64,000 nt of DNA from contig NC_039304.1 in NCBI RefSeq assembly GCF_900246225.1, forward strand, positions 2,272,002 through 2,336,001. The letters are read 5' to 3'. The DNA comes from Astatotilapia calliptera. Taxonomy: Eukaryota > Chordata > Actinopteri > Cichliformes > Cichlidae. The notes under the pieces are model-generated. The model saw only the letters and a list, made by a program, of their open reading frames with translations. It searched no databases and had not been told where the DNA came from. Below are positions 32,777-43,258 of the stretch, piece after piece. The position numbers and the translations under genes were made by a program. Numbering within the stretch: the stretch's first letter is position 1; each line of letters begins with the position of its first letter.

Positions 32777-33918
32777 TCACTCACACTCCTGGCACCACTG
32801 TTGGATGTCATGGTACATCCCCGGCCAGTAACACCGCTGAGAAACCAGGTCTATGGTTCTCTTTACACCCTGGTGTCCGTGCTCCTGGTGCAACTGATGC
32901 AAAACCTGACCCTGCAGTGACTTGGGCAATAGCACCTGCAGCATCTCTTCTCCCCTAGGATGAGAGACCTTGCGATATAACACACCACCCTGCTCCACTA
33001 ACCTACGCCATTGCCTGACCAATTCGAGGACTTCCCTCGAGGTTTGGCCACGTTCAGTTGCATCAGGCCCCCTTCTCCGTATCCAAAACTTCAGAAACTC
33101 CTGAATAATAGGGTCAGCCTCCTGCAAAACACAAAGGTCAGACGGCGCATGTCCTGGAAAGACTGAGATAGTGGCTTGAACAGCCTCAGTTAGTGGTTTC
33201 ACACCAAAAACCTGTTGCAAAGGGGCAGGCAGAGGGGTACCAGAGACTATGCCTAGTTCATTAACTGAAGTAACTTCAGCGGGATTTTGCCGTGAGAGAG
33301 CATCTGCATTCTTATTACTTCGACCAGGTCGATGCTTGATGGTGAAATCAAAGGCAGCAAGCTGTGCAGCCCAGCGCTGTTCTGTAGCGCCCAGCTTGGC
33401 TGTGGACAAATGACTGAGGGGATTATTATCTGTATATACTTCTGCCCCAACAGATAATCTCTGAACTTTTCAGTCATGGCCCACTTCAAGGCCAGAAACT
33501 CCAAATTCATAGAGCTATAGCTTTCCATATTACGCTCTGTAGGACGAAGGCCACGGCTGGCATATGCTATAGGTCGGATCTTCCCTGCCTGTTCTTGGGA
33601 GAGCACTGCATTTAGGCCCTGATAGCTAGCATCCACCTCTAAGATAAACGGCAGAGAAAAATTAGCATAAGCCAAAACTGGAGCAGACACCAACCTCTGT
33701 TTAAGCCCTTCAAAGCTCTTCTCACATTCATCTGTCCATGCTGCAGATAAAACCTGTATGGCAGGTTTCCTGGACTTGGTACCAGTCAGCTCAGCAACTA
33801 GGCGATGTAGGGGGGCGGCCAATTTTGCGAATCCCTCAACAAAACGACGATAGTAGCTTGCAAAGCCTAAGAAGGAACACAACTCAGAGACATGGTTAGG
33901 CCGGGGCCACTTAGACAC
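32777..33918 (-). pseudogene. Gypsy RNase H, linker and integrase zinc domain
   Basis: 33918-33420 has the RT connection (SFLGFASYYRRF) and RNase H blocks (ILEVDASYQGLNAVLSQEQ, NLEFLALKWA). A frame change at about 33420 leads to 33409-32777, with FTIKHRPGRSNKNADALSR and then the zinc-binding H-H-C-C block (HQLHQEHGHQGVKRT to WCQEC). A stop follows at 32777. Confidence 0.85.
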
Positions 33919-33936
33919 TGCTTCAATTTTATTATT

Positions 33937-35403
33937 GACTCAACGACCACCACCACCCTCTCCAATCCAGACTCAACGACCTCCGCCACACCTCTCACCC
34001 CCCTTTCCTCCTCCCTGAAACTCAGAATACACACTCAGGATGTGAGCCGACTATTCCAGAAACAGAAGCCCAGGAAAGCCCCCGGACCAGACGGCGTCTC
34101 ACCCTCCTGCCTCAAAACCTGTGCTGAACAGCTGGCTCCCATCTTTACTCGCACCTTCAACAGATCCCTGGAGCTGTGTGAAGTTCCCTCCTGCTTCAAA
34201 CGCTCCACCATCATCCCTGTCCCCAAGAAACCCACCATCACAGGACTGAATGACTACAGACCTGTCGCCTTGACGTCTGTGGTCATGAAATCCTTCGAAC
34301 CACTGGTGTTAGCCTATCTGAAAGACATTACAGGCCACCAGCTGGACCCTCTGCAGTTTGCCTACCGGGCAAACAGGTCGGTGGATGATGCAGTGAACAT
34401 GGGGCTGCATTACATCCTGCAACACCTTGACCGCCTGGGAACTTATGCCAGGGTCCTGTTTGTGGACTTTAGTTCGGCTTTTAACACCATTGTGCCTGAA
34501 CTTCTTTCCTCCAAACTCTCCCAGCTCAGTGTGTCACCAGCTACCTGTCAGTGGATCACCAGCTTCCTGACAGACAGAAAGCAACAAGTGAGGCTGGGGG
34601 AGAGCACCTCTGAAACTTGGTCCCTCAGTATTGGTGCCCCTCAAGGATGTGTCCTCTCACCACTACTGTTCTCCCTCTACACTAACGACTGCACCTCCAA
34701 GAACTCGGCTGTCAAACTCCTAAAGTTTGCAGATGACACCACTGTCATTGGCCTCATTCAAGATGGTGATGAGTCTGCATACCAGCAGGAAGTTGAGTGG
34801 CTGGTACTCTGGTGCAGTCAGCACAATCTGGAGCTGAACACTCTTAAGACTGTAGAGATGACAGTGGACTTCAGGAGACATCCCTCAACTCTGCTCCCCC
34901 TCACCATATCAGACAGCCCTGTGTCAACTGTGAAGACCTTCAAGTTCCTGGGTACAACCATCTCCCAGGACCAGAAGTGGGAGACCAACATCAACTCCAT
35001 CCTCAAAAAGACCCAGCAGAGGATGTACTTCCTGAGACAACTGGGGAAGTACAGTCTTCCACAGGAGCTGCTGATCCAGTTCTACACTGCGGTCATTGAG
35101 TCTGTCCTGTGCTCCTCCATCACAGTCTGGTATGGAGCAGCCACTAAACAGGACAGGAGCAGACTGCAGCGGACTGTACGGGCAGCAGAAAGGATCATCG
35201 GCACCCTCCTGCCCTCCATCCAGGATCTGTACCTCTCAAGAACCAGGAAACGGGCAGGGAAAATCATCACAGACCCCTCACACCCTGGACACAGACTTTT
35301 TGATCTGCTGCCCTCTGGCAGACGGTACAGAAGCCCGCAGACCAGGACCACCCAACACAGGAACAGTTTCTTTCCCCTCGCCATCTCCCTTCTTAACAGT
35401 TGA
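33937..35403 (+). CDS. L2-like LINE reverse transcriptase (ORF2 fragment, open)
   Basis: An intact open frame of about 488 LINE codons: RKAPGPDGVSPSCLK, FKRSTIIPVPKK, NDYRPVALTSVVMK, FADDTT at 34726 with both catalytic aspartates, GAPQGCVLSP, LNTLKTVEMTVDFRR, FKFLGTTIS and the C-terminal RRYRSPQTRT and NSFFPLAISLLNS block to a tga at 35401. The endonuclease is missing through 5' truncation, so it cannot transpose alone. Being undamaged, it is the youngest part of this nest. The frame runs backward into Gypsy DNA up to 33892, which is not part of the LINE. Confidence 0.9.
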   Translation, partial: DSTTTTTLSNPDSTTSATPLTPLSSSLKLRIHTQDVSRLFQKQKPRKAPGPDGVSPSCLKTCAEQLAPIFTRTFNRSLELCEVPSCFKRSTIIPVPKKPTITGLNDYRPVALTSVVMKSFEPLVLAYLKDITGHQLDPLQFAYRANRSVDDAVNMGLHYILQHLDRLGTYARVLFVDFSSAFNTIVPELLSSKLSQLSVSPATCQWITSFLTDRKQQVRLGESTSETWSLSIGAPQGCVLSPLLFSLYTNDCTSKNSAVKLLKFADDTTVIGLIQDGDESAYQQEVEWLVLWCSQHNLELNTLKTVEMTVDFRRHPSTLLPLTISDSPVSTVKTFKFLGTTISQDQKWETNINSILKKTQQRMYFLRQLGKYSLPQELLIQFYTAVIESVLCSSITVWYGAATKQDRSRLQRTVRAAERIIGTLLPSIQDLYLSRTRKRAGKIITDPSHPGHRLFDLLPSGRRYRSPQTRTTQHRNSFFPLAISLLNS

Positions 35404-35567
35404 CCTGTCACACTGCTCCCACTGCCAGACTGCAGCTGCACCTTATGTACATTTTGTAGTATTCATTCCACCTCATCCATTTCTGTATTTTATGTATATA
35501 AGTTTAGATTAGTTATTTATAGTTGATTTACACAGCTTTGTGTATGTATGTGTAATGTGTATATATA

Positions 35568-35568
35568 G

Positions 35569-35613
<45 letters not shown>

Positions 35614-35618
35614 TGTGT

Positions 35619-35651
<33 letters not shown>
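35568..35651. repeat. GT microsatellite in LINE 3' UTR
   Basis: About 84 bases of nearly pure gt with a few interruptions (ttgt, gtat). Confidence 0.95.
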
Positions 35652-35757
35652 ATTTACATTGCCGTGCTTGAGAGCCACGATCTACCGGAACCAAATTCCC
35701 TGAATGTGTCTGCACATATACTTGGCCAATAAACATGATTCTGATTCTGATTCTGAT

Positions 35758-36985
35758 TAGGGTCGGTAGACACACCATCCCTCGACACAACATGACCCAA
35801 GTAGCTCACCTCAGATTGGAAAAAGGAACACTTTTCCAAGTTAGCCTTGAGACCCTCTTGCTGCAACCGTCCCAGGACAACATCCAAGCGACTCACATGT
35901 TCCTCTACTGTAGAAGAAAACACAATAACATCATCTAAATAAAGCAACAATGACTGACAGTGTTGGTCTCCAAAGATCCTCTCCATTAATCTCTGAAATG
36001 TACTTGGGGCATTACACAACCCAAAGGGCATCCTATTCCACTCAAACAACCCAAAAGGAGTGCAGAATGCAGTCTTCATTTTGTCTTTTTCTGTAACAGG
36101 GACTTGGTTATAACCTGCGGCAAGGTCCAAAGTGGAAAACCAGCGGGCACCGCATAAAGCGTCGAGTGACTCGTCAATACGTGGCAGGGGGAAAGCATCC
36201 TTGCGGGTCTTACTGTTTAAAGCCCAGTAGTCCACACACAAGCGAAGGCTTCCATCTTTTTTTCTTACCAACACAATGGGTGAAGCAAAGGGGCTACTGC
36301 TTTCCCTAATTACCTGGGCCTCAAGAAGTTGTTGAATGTGAGCTTTTACGGCCTCATATTCTGAGGGGGGAATACGCCTGTACCTCTGCTGCACCGGGGT
36401 GTCTTCCACTAGGGGAATATCATGAGAAATCAAGTTAGTACAGCCTATATCCCCGTCGTGATCGGAAAAGACGCCACTATACTTGTATAGTAATGACCTC
36501 ACATGACCTTGCTCCTGTGCAGTAAGAGTGGATAAGTCAATAGCAGCAATTTTATCTTGCACTGGACTAACTGCAGTCTGTGAGGATACGGTAGCTGCCA
36601 TACCCTCCTCTTGGAGACCCTGGGGGGAGCTAACCAGATGAGCATAGCTCAGGGTGCCGATCATAGTACGAGGAGACAGTACTACATCCTGCACATCAAT
36701 GTTAACAATTGGGATATAAACTGTGCCTCTGTTAACACAAAGAAGACCAGGGGATGCCAACAAGCCGGCAGGTAAACCACAACCGAGCGGCTCAAACAGA
36801 GCCTCTGCTGCCAGATGTTGTGAACATGTAGCTGCCACAATTTTTATGGTACCGCCGGGGACGCGGCAAACTCTACCTCCCTTGACCTTTACCCGACTTG
36901 AGCGTTCTGGGGGGGGGCCTGGATCTGATGGCACTGCTGGAGAGCTTGTTGTATTAAAATAGGGGTCTGAGCCACTGGGGGGCAA
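35758..36985 (-). pseudogene. Gypsy reverse transcriptase
   Basis: A frame open from 36985 to the LINE junction. It holds the post-protease spacer, then SSPFASPIVLVRKKDGSLRL, TLDLAAGYNQVPV, FGLCNAPSTFQRLM, the catalytic YLDD (complement of 35930-35943) and SEVSYLGHVVSRDGVSTDP. The usual VDYRALN block reads VDYWALN. Severed from RNase H by the LINE. Confidence 0.88.
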
Positions 36986-37197
36986 TTAAAAAGGGAAGAA
37001 CCATGTTGTGCGAACAACTCGCGATAACATTCCCTAATAACATTCATTCCTAAAACCCCAGGTGCTGACATTGTTACCTGTGGGGGATCCCTTACAACCA
37101 GCACACCTCGCCGGGTAATCTCTTTACCACACAGATGCACATCTAATTCAAAATAGCCTATGTAAGGTATGGGCAGGGCAATATTTCTCATATGCAA
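36889..37197 (-). pseudogene. Gypsy protease-adjacent fragment
   Basis: IPYIGYFELDVHLCGKEI and APGVLGMNVIRECYREL correspond to the end of the Gypsy protease and its C-terminal extension. The catalytic Asp motif would lie upstream but is lost at the truncation near 37208. Confidence 0.65.
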
Positions 37198-37208
37198 TAT
37201 TAGTTCTT

Positions 37209-37841
37209 GTCAATCCTTGTCACTACATTGCATGCCTGTCCATAAACATATATACAGAGTTGTACATACATTTATATAGCCACACCTTACATAATATGCA
37301 TAAAGTCTAGTTACACACACACACACACACACACACGTACGTAGATATAGGTGTGTGTGTATTATATATATATATATATATATATTGTCTGACTGTAGCA
37401 ATCACACAATGGTCACTGACCTCATTTGAAAAACACTAATATGTGTGTGTTAGTTCTAGTTATGTACAGGTCCTGGATCAATGTGATGAATTTAGAAGCA
37501 GTAAATTAGAGTTGATCCAGGCCTTGTGTCTTTAAAACGTGCCTGTAAATGATTTGACAGGTATTAATCATGAAAATCGAATGTGTATCATTTGGAGAGC
37601 AATCATACACATCTATGAATAGTTTTTGTTTGTGAAGGAAACTCCTCATTTACATGAACAAACTGGAATCTATCAGATGTGATTCAAATCACTGTAGTAA
37701 ATTTCCTTTAATAACTCTGGTGTGTTCTAGTGTTTGTAGTAAAATGTTGTGGTCTACTCTGAGGTCTAACAGGACAAGCACAGAAATAAGTCCTCTGTAA
37801 CAGGTCATAAGAAGACCATTACTAACCTTCACTACAGCTCA
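37209..37841. other. Spacer with CA and TA microsatellites
   Basis: Holds a ca run at 37313-37336 and a ta run at 37365-37384. The rest is intron DNA with a weak pyrimidine tract leading to the next V exon. No gene. Confidence 0.55.
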
Positions 37842-37865
37842 TGTTGTGCTTTGTTGTCCTTTCAG

Positions 37866-38192
37866 TTTATAAGGTGGAGGTGGATTCAGGGGTGGAGTCT
37901 GTCCAGCTGATCTGCAAAACCACAGTTTGTCTGCGTAGAGATGCTAAAGTGGAGTGGAAGAACACAAACAACAGGAAGGTCCACATGTATGAGAACGGCT
38001 CTGACCAGCCTGAAGAACAGGACGATAAATACAAGAACCGAACAAAGATGAAGAGAAACTTACTGGAACCTGGAGACCTCAGTCTGACCCTGAAACACCC
38101 CACAGATGGAGACAACTCCACCTACACCTGCACCGTCTACAACAGGGAGGGAAACATCCTGCTGAGGAAACAAGTGAATCTGAAAGTCAGAG
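37866..38192 (+). CDS. V-set immunoglobulin exon B1 (copy 2; both core cysteines)
   Basis: Copy-2 partner of 25-351. Phase 1, acceptor cctttcag, donor ag|gtcagt. B-strand Cys at 37913-37915 (VQLICKTTVC), core VEWKN, NGSDQP, PGDLSLTLKHPT and NSTYTCTVYNREG. An ATG at 37841 lies in frame upstream through the acceptor tract, and the frame stays open past the donor to 38323, so a one-exon product is possible (separate entry). In the spliced reading it would follow the tail exon 10 kb upstream. Confidence 0.87.
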
Positions 38193-38323
38193 GTCAGTGC
38201 TGTAGATCCAGGTCCAAGGTCAGAGGTCAGACTCATGATGGTGGTTCAGTCTCAGTGGCTCCATCCAATAATGTTACAGTGTTAGCATGTCTGATGTTTG
38301 TGGCTGTTTTGGTTTTTCTTTGA
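38193..38323 (+). other. Open intron read-through with hydrophobic C-terminus
   Basis: Beyond the donor of the preceding V exon the frame continues, about 44 codons: a basic stretch (RSRSKVRGQ), a small-residue stretch (GGSVSVAPSNN), then VTVLACLMFVAVLVFL and tga. A short hydrophobic end with no following charge resembles a GPI-attachment signal or a minimal membrane anchor. The copy-1 version is frameshifted; the E8 version lost the hydrophobic part. Could equally be intron by chance. Confidence 0.4.
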
Positions 38324-39690
38324 TTTCCAGCCAAATGTAAAAGCTTCAGCAGATGAACTGTAGGAGCAAAGTTCATGTGTGAGACTTCATCTGAAAGGTA
38401 ACATCTTCTAGTTTCTGAACATGTGTTTGTTTAGCATGTGGCTGAAACACAGGCTAAGCTAAGTCAGCTCAAATCTCAGTAACAACCTTCTTTGGTCCTC
38501 ATCTATAATCAGTCATATCTGAGTCACAATAACTAGAAGATGATTTCTAGCAGAAGTGTGAACATCTCCACATCCTTTCTCCATGTTATCATCCAAAGCT
38601 GTGTGAAGTTTCAGAGCTCTGCAGCTAACAGAGACTTTCAGTTTGCTGCTCTCTTCCTCTGACAGCTCCATTCTTAGGGAGCGTTAGTTCTGTTTCACTT
38701 TATTCCACTTATTCAGTCTGATGTTCTCTGACCTGTTTCTCTTGTTTAGTGTCTTAAAGGCTGCCAGTGCCTCTCTTTGCTTTAACCAACCTTTCTCTTT
38801 ATTTCTGAGCTTTTTAAGGACTTTAACTGATGCATCAACCTTTGAAAATGGAAAGAAATCAGTCAGATTCACGGCTGCATCACAGTGTCACATGTAGTTC
38901 TCCACATCAGCTGGATTATATCTATAGCAGCAAACAGCAGCTGATGCACAAATCTTTGTCTGTGTTAATAAAGTTGGATCAGTTCAAACAGTTTGTTGCT
39001 CTGCACTTGAAAGCAGCAGTTTTTCTAATGCACCAGCTTCATGTTTCCTTCATATTTGAATCCCCCTGTAGATGCTGACAGGTAACCATGTCACACAGAG
39101 CTCAAGCCTTTGAATCCAGCTGTGACTGTTGATTTTCTATTGAATGGACTTTTTCAAATCCAGCTGTAGGCCTGTGTTTGTGAGCTCATTAACAGCTGTT
39201 TGTTTAGAGAGACGTGGTCCTCACAGGACAGCCACTACAAACATATGATTTTATAGAATATGATGCATTACTGCAGATTCAACACAATAGAAAGGATTTG
39301 AAATGAGCTCAGCCTTAAACATGTGCAGCAGTAATATTGATCCACAGACACTGATGGGAACATTTTTCTGCACAATAAGTACTTTGACTTTTCATACTTT
39401 ATGTACAATTTGCCAGTACTGCAGTTTTGTGTGTAGTGAGGTGTTTTCATGGTGTTTTCTTGGTGCTTTTACTAAAGGAAGGCTTCTATCAAATTCTTCC
39501 ACATGTTGTCAAACTGAGCTGTGTGATGAAGTGAGTGTGACAGAAACACTCAGACTGTGTTTCTCTGCTTCATCAAGTCAAATCTGGTCCTCAGAGACTG
39601 AATAAAGTCCTGTCCCACTAACAGCAGCTCCAACAGTCTGTTCACTGCTTTCTTCCTGTCAGTCTTCATCTTTCTGCTGCGTCTCCTCTT
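38324..39690. repeat. Intron DNA of duplicated blocks B1 and B2
   Basis: 38324-38990 pairs with 440-1092. The following part, to about 39535, is the original intron that copy 1 has lost under transposon insertions. From 39536 it pairs with 4641-4742 and 5777 onward. No gene is recognised. Confidence 0.65.
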
Positions 39691-40271
39691 CACACTGACC
39701 ACTTTCTATCTAACAGTGAGCTCCCAGTGAAGCAGCAGCATTCAGCCTGTTAGAGTCAACACAAATGTCTCCATCCAAGCTCATGTTGTGCTTTGTTGTC
39801 CTCTCAGTCCCCCAGGTGGAGGTGGCATCTGGGGTGGAGTCTGTCCAGCTGCCCTTCAAAACCACACATTACCTGCCTGAAGATGCTAAAGTGGAGTGGA
39901 TGGACAATTATAGAAGTTACTACAACAGGAAGGTCCACGTGTATAAGAACGGCTCTGACCAGCCTGAAGAACAGCACCAGGTTTTCAGAGACCGAACGAA
40001 GATGAATGAAGACCTGCTGAAAACTGGAGACCTCAGTCTGACCCTGAAACAGCCCACAGATGATGACAACTACACCTACACCTGCACCGTCTACAGCAGA
40101 AAGGGAAACGTCCTGCTGAAGAAAGAAGTGCAGCTGAAAGTCAGAGGTCAGTGCTGTAGATACAGGTCAAAGGTCAGAGGTCAGACTCGTGATGGTGTTT
40201 CAGTCTCACTGGGCTCCATCCAATAATGTTACAGTGTTAGCATGTCTGATGTTGAGGTTAGCATGTGATGT
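39691..40271 (+). repeat. Tandem duplication unit 1 (contains V exon B2)
   Basis: Begins cactgaccactttctatcta and is repeated from 40272 with a period of about 581 bases; each unit carries one V exon with its upstream leader-like tract. Copy 1 has a single unit (about 5830-6420). Confidence 0.8.
39808..40146 (+). CDS. V-set immunoglobulin exon B2 (extra copy)
   Basis: Phase-1 exon of 339 bases, four codons longer than its neighbour because of NYRSYYNRK in the C-C' region. VQLPFKTT (no B-strand Cys), VEWMD, NGSDQP, KTGDLSLTL and YTYTCTVYSRK. In-frame upstream ATG at 39765 with MSPSKLMLCFVVLSV. It arose by local duplication with exon B3. Confidence 0.85.
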
Positions 40272-40860
40272 CACACTGACCACTTTCTATCTAACAGTGA
40301 GCTCCCAGTGAAGCAGCAGCATTCAGCCTGTTAGAGTCAACACAAATGTCTCCATCCAAGCTCATGTTGTGCTTTGTTGTCCTCTCAGTCCCCCAGGTGG
40401 AGGTGGATTCAGGGGTGGAGTTTGTCCAGCTGCCCTTAAACACCACACTTCACCTGCCTGAAGATGCTAAAGTGGAGTGGATGGATAACAATGCAAAGGT
40501 CCATGTGTATGAGAACGGCTCTGACCAGCCTGAAGAACAGCACCAGGTTTTCAGAGACCGAACGAAGATGAATGAAGACCTGCTGAAAACTGGAGACCTC
40601 AGTCTGACCCTGAAACACCCCACAGATGGAGACAACTGGACCTACACCTGCACCGTCTACAGCAGGGAGGGAAACATCCTGCTGAAGAAACAAGTGGAGC
40701 TGAAAGTCAGAGGTCAGTGCTGCAGATACAGGTCAAAGGTCAGAGGTCATGCAGGAGTTTATTCTCTAAAAGCTTTTAGTTTGAATCTATTTTCAGTTCA
40801 TTCAAATAAAATAAATTCTTTGATGTTTTGATCTAAAAGCCAAAAATGTCAGGCGGAGCA
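40272..40860 (+). repeat. Tandem duplication unit 2 (contains V exon B3)
   Basis: Second member of the local duplication. Its 3' part (gtttattctctaaa, ttcagttcattcaaat) matches the copy-1 intron at 6312-6410, so this unit is the direct partner of the copy-1 exon 5946-6272. Confidence 0.8.
40389..40712 (+). CDS. V-set immunoglobulin exon B3
   Basis: Phase-1 exon, acceptor ctctcag at 40388, donor ag|gtcagt at 40712. FVQLPLNTT: the B-strand cysteine position (40436-40438) is Leu here, Phe in the other Cys-less copies. VEWMDNN, NGSDQP, KTGDLSLTL, NWTYTCTVY with a second sequon. In-frame upstream ATG at 40346. Confidence 0.85.
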
Positions 40861-41648
40861 ACTGTGTGTTTAAATGAACAGACTAAGAAGACCATTAAAA
40901 TGATCCTAACTTCAAAATAAAAGCCTCCGGCATGATTTGAGTTTGGATCAAATCAATAGTTTTGTTAGTTTAGTCCAAATCAATGTAAATGTATAAATAT
41001 CAATAGTTTTAAAGTTGCTGAGATCATTCAAACACTTTGATCCAGTCATTTGGATGTTGTCACATGTCAACCAACCAACACCTGGGTGGAGTCCCAGCTG
41101 AAGCTGAGAGATACTCAGAGATCAGAGACAGAAGCAGCTGTATGTAAGCGTTCTACAGGACGGCTGACACAAAGCTGATGTTACTGATGTCTCCTAGATA
41201 GATCTCATGGACCAAAGGCTCTCTGTGTCATCTCAGCTCCAGCTGAACTAAACTGAGAGTGAATTTGGGCTTTCAGGGAGGGGTGAAAGCAGAGTGCTGT
41301 AAAGGAAAGGGCTGTGATTGGTTCAGAACACGTCAATGAGAAGAAAGGAAAGCTTCAGAGCAACATGAATGAAACAAAGTGTTTTGATGATGACTGAAAG
41401 CCAAAACTGTCCCTGAAATCAGAATCCAGTTCATCTCCAGCCCCGTCAGCAGTTCCAGCTGCAGTGCTGTTACAATAATAGTCATCACTTCTAGTTTCAC
41501 AGCAGGAAACTGGGAACATTCAGCGTCTCAAAGATTGACCTGTTAGCACCTGCAGACATTGTTGAGCTGGCTCTGCTGATCTTGTCTTCATTTCTCCACT
41601 ATTTGGAGAAGCTTCAGCAGGATCCACAGTCAGAGTCAAAGTGGAGTT
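40861..41648. other. Intron DNA
   Basis: No coding or repeat signature recognised, apart from a gatcagagac-type simple region. Confidence 0.4.
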
Positions 41649-43258
41649 CTAGCATGGACGTGACGCTTCAAGAAGCTTCAGACAGACAGTGTTCTCCAAA
41701 AGTTCTGCTCTAAAAGGAAACTTTGAGCTGTGATTGTTGTAGTCAGAAGGATGGAGGCTGGATCTTTGATGAGTGCTTGCACACAGGCTGTCTTTAAGTA
41801 TTCTGGGACACAGCCAGAGGACAGACAAGTGTTCATTATTGGAAGCAGCCGAGGGGCAGGGACATCCCAAACTTCACTCAGGAACTTTGGAGGAATCATG
41901 TCTACACAGCTTGATGAGCGTTTCAGTTGTGCCACAGTCCTTCAAAGCTCCTCCACAGAGACTGGCACAAAAGAAGATCAGATATGGTGGCTGGGGTCGG
42001 GGACATCAAGAAAAGAATCAGGAGCTGCTGTTTTGGATTTCCTCTCATTCATTTGATCCTTCAGAAAGTTTAGAAAGTGAAGACGTTCCTCACTCGATGC
42101 CGTAATCTGATGAAAACTTGCAGGATTTCAAAGACGCTCCACTGAGCTCCACTGAGCTCCAAAGAGCTCTGGGCTGTGCTTATTAGAATGAATTAAAGGA
42201 GAGAAATAGCCGGCCCTCGCCTCCTTCACCTGTTCATTGAAATCAGTCGTTCATGCTTTCATCTCTTGATGACGGAGCTAAAGATTCACCTTCTTCCGTC
42301 TCCTTTCTGCCCTCCGGCTTTGTCTTTTCAGACTGTGAATGTCTTTGTGGATCCAGGGCAGCGAGCGAGCACCACGTTTAGTCCTGATCTTAAAGGTGCA
42401 GTTGAATCTAAAGTGGATGTACAAAGGAGGTTCAGATCATTCAGAGTGTTTGTGTGTGTGAGGGAGGAGGAACACCAGTGGTGGTAGAAACACTGATGAA
42501 CATGTTTCTCCTGCTTCCTCATGAAAAGAGCGTCAGCGTACTGACACAGCTGCTTTTGCCTGATCACTTGGAAAAATGATCTCAAACAGAATCCATCAAT
42601 GATCAGAGAGAAACACATCAGCTCAAAGCCTGGAGTTCATACTGAAGCCCACAGTTATATGTAGGCCAACAACACGCTGTTTGAAACCAATGAATTTACT
42701 GTACTGAGGAACTCAAATGAGTCAGTAAGATCATCAACATGGATCTTAAAATCAGCAGCTCAGATCATGTGATCACACATAAGAACCATGGAGCAGGAAA
42801 CATCTGAGAGTTCAGCTCCAACTCTGATGGAGTCTTAGGAGGGCGGAGATACCTGCACAGATAGGAGCTGTTTCACACTTTAACAAGCAGCACCTCCAAA
42901 CTACACCCTTCATCCACCTTAATAGGGGAGCATTTGAAGCCAAAGCTCCACCCACCCAGCCACTTTCTCTGGGCTGACTGAAACAATCATATGTGGGGTC
43001 AGAGTTCACAGACTAGACAGTCCTCTCCAGGTTTCATCCTGTTTCTGTTCAAAACATCAAATCAAGCTGATGGGAAGTTGTAGAATCCTTCAGAATAAAA
43101 GCCTGACTATTCAGAGCTCCAACATTAAGAAGAGCAAAGTGAACCAAGGTGGATGGAGGCAGCAGAGAAACTGTAGGAGGAGAGCCAGGTGTGGAGGCTG
43201 AGCAGCCGCCCAAACGCCCCACGGCCACAGGTGGGAGTGGGGCCGCAGATACAAACAC
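41649..43258 (-). pseudogene. LINE remnant: endonuclease start and RT start
   Basis: On the minus strand 43258-43049 reads STLVHFALLNVGALNSQAFI and HQLDLMF, the start of a LINE endonuclease. At 41935-41649 it reads SSSCVDMIPPKFLSEV, CLSSGCVPEYLKTACVQALI, then FLLEQNFWRTL, the start of the RT fingers. The part between is degraded and frames shift repeatedly. It occupies the place where copy 1 has V exon A3. Confidence 0.65.

Larger units (their letters stand above)
33936..35756 (+). mobile_element. 5'-truncated L2-like LINE inserted in Gypsy pol
   Basis: Opposite in orientation to its host element. It starts inside the linker before the RT and ends after the GT-rich 3' UTR with ccaataaacatgattctgat repeats. 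A possible 4-bp ATTA duplication marks the junctions. The Gypsy frame resumes with KIEAV on the left flank and ends with GVSTDP on the right flank. Confidence 0.85.
29299..37208 (-). mobile_element. Ty3/Gypsy LTR retrotransposon, truncated and split twice
   Basis: Minus-strand order: protease-adjacent region (37197), reverse transcriptase (36985-35758), LINE insertion, RNase H and integrase (33918-31967), piggyBac insertion, pol C-terminus (30860-30387), LTR. Gag, most of the protease and the 5' LTR are absent beyond about 37208. Frameshifts near 33420, 32750 and 32620 break pol. An old, dead insertion. Confidence 0.85.

Noticed and set aside
33892..33936. Start of the LINE protein at 33892
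   Set aside because: The first codons come from antisense Gypsy DNA; LINE sequence begins at about 33936.
35509..35793. His/Thr-repeat protein frame
   Set aside because: Translation of the GT microsatellite in the LINE 3' UTR.
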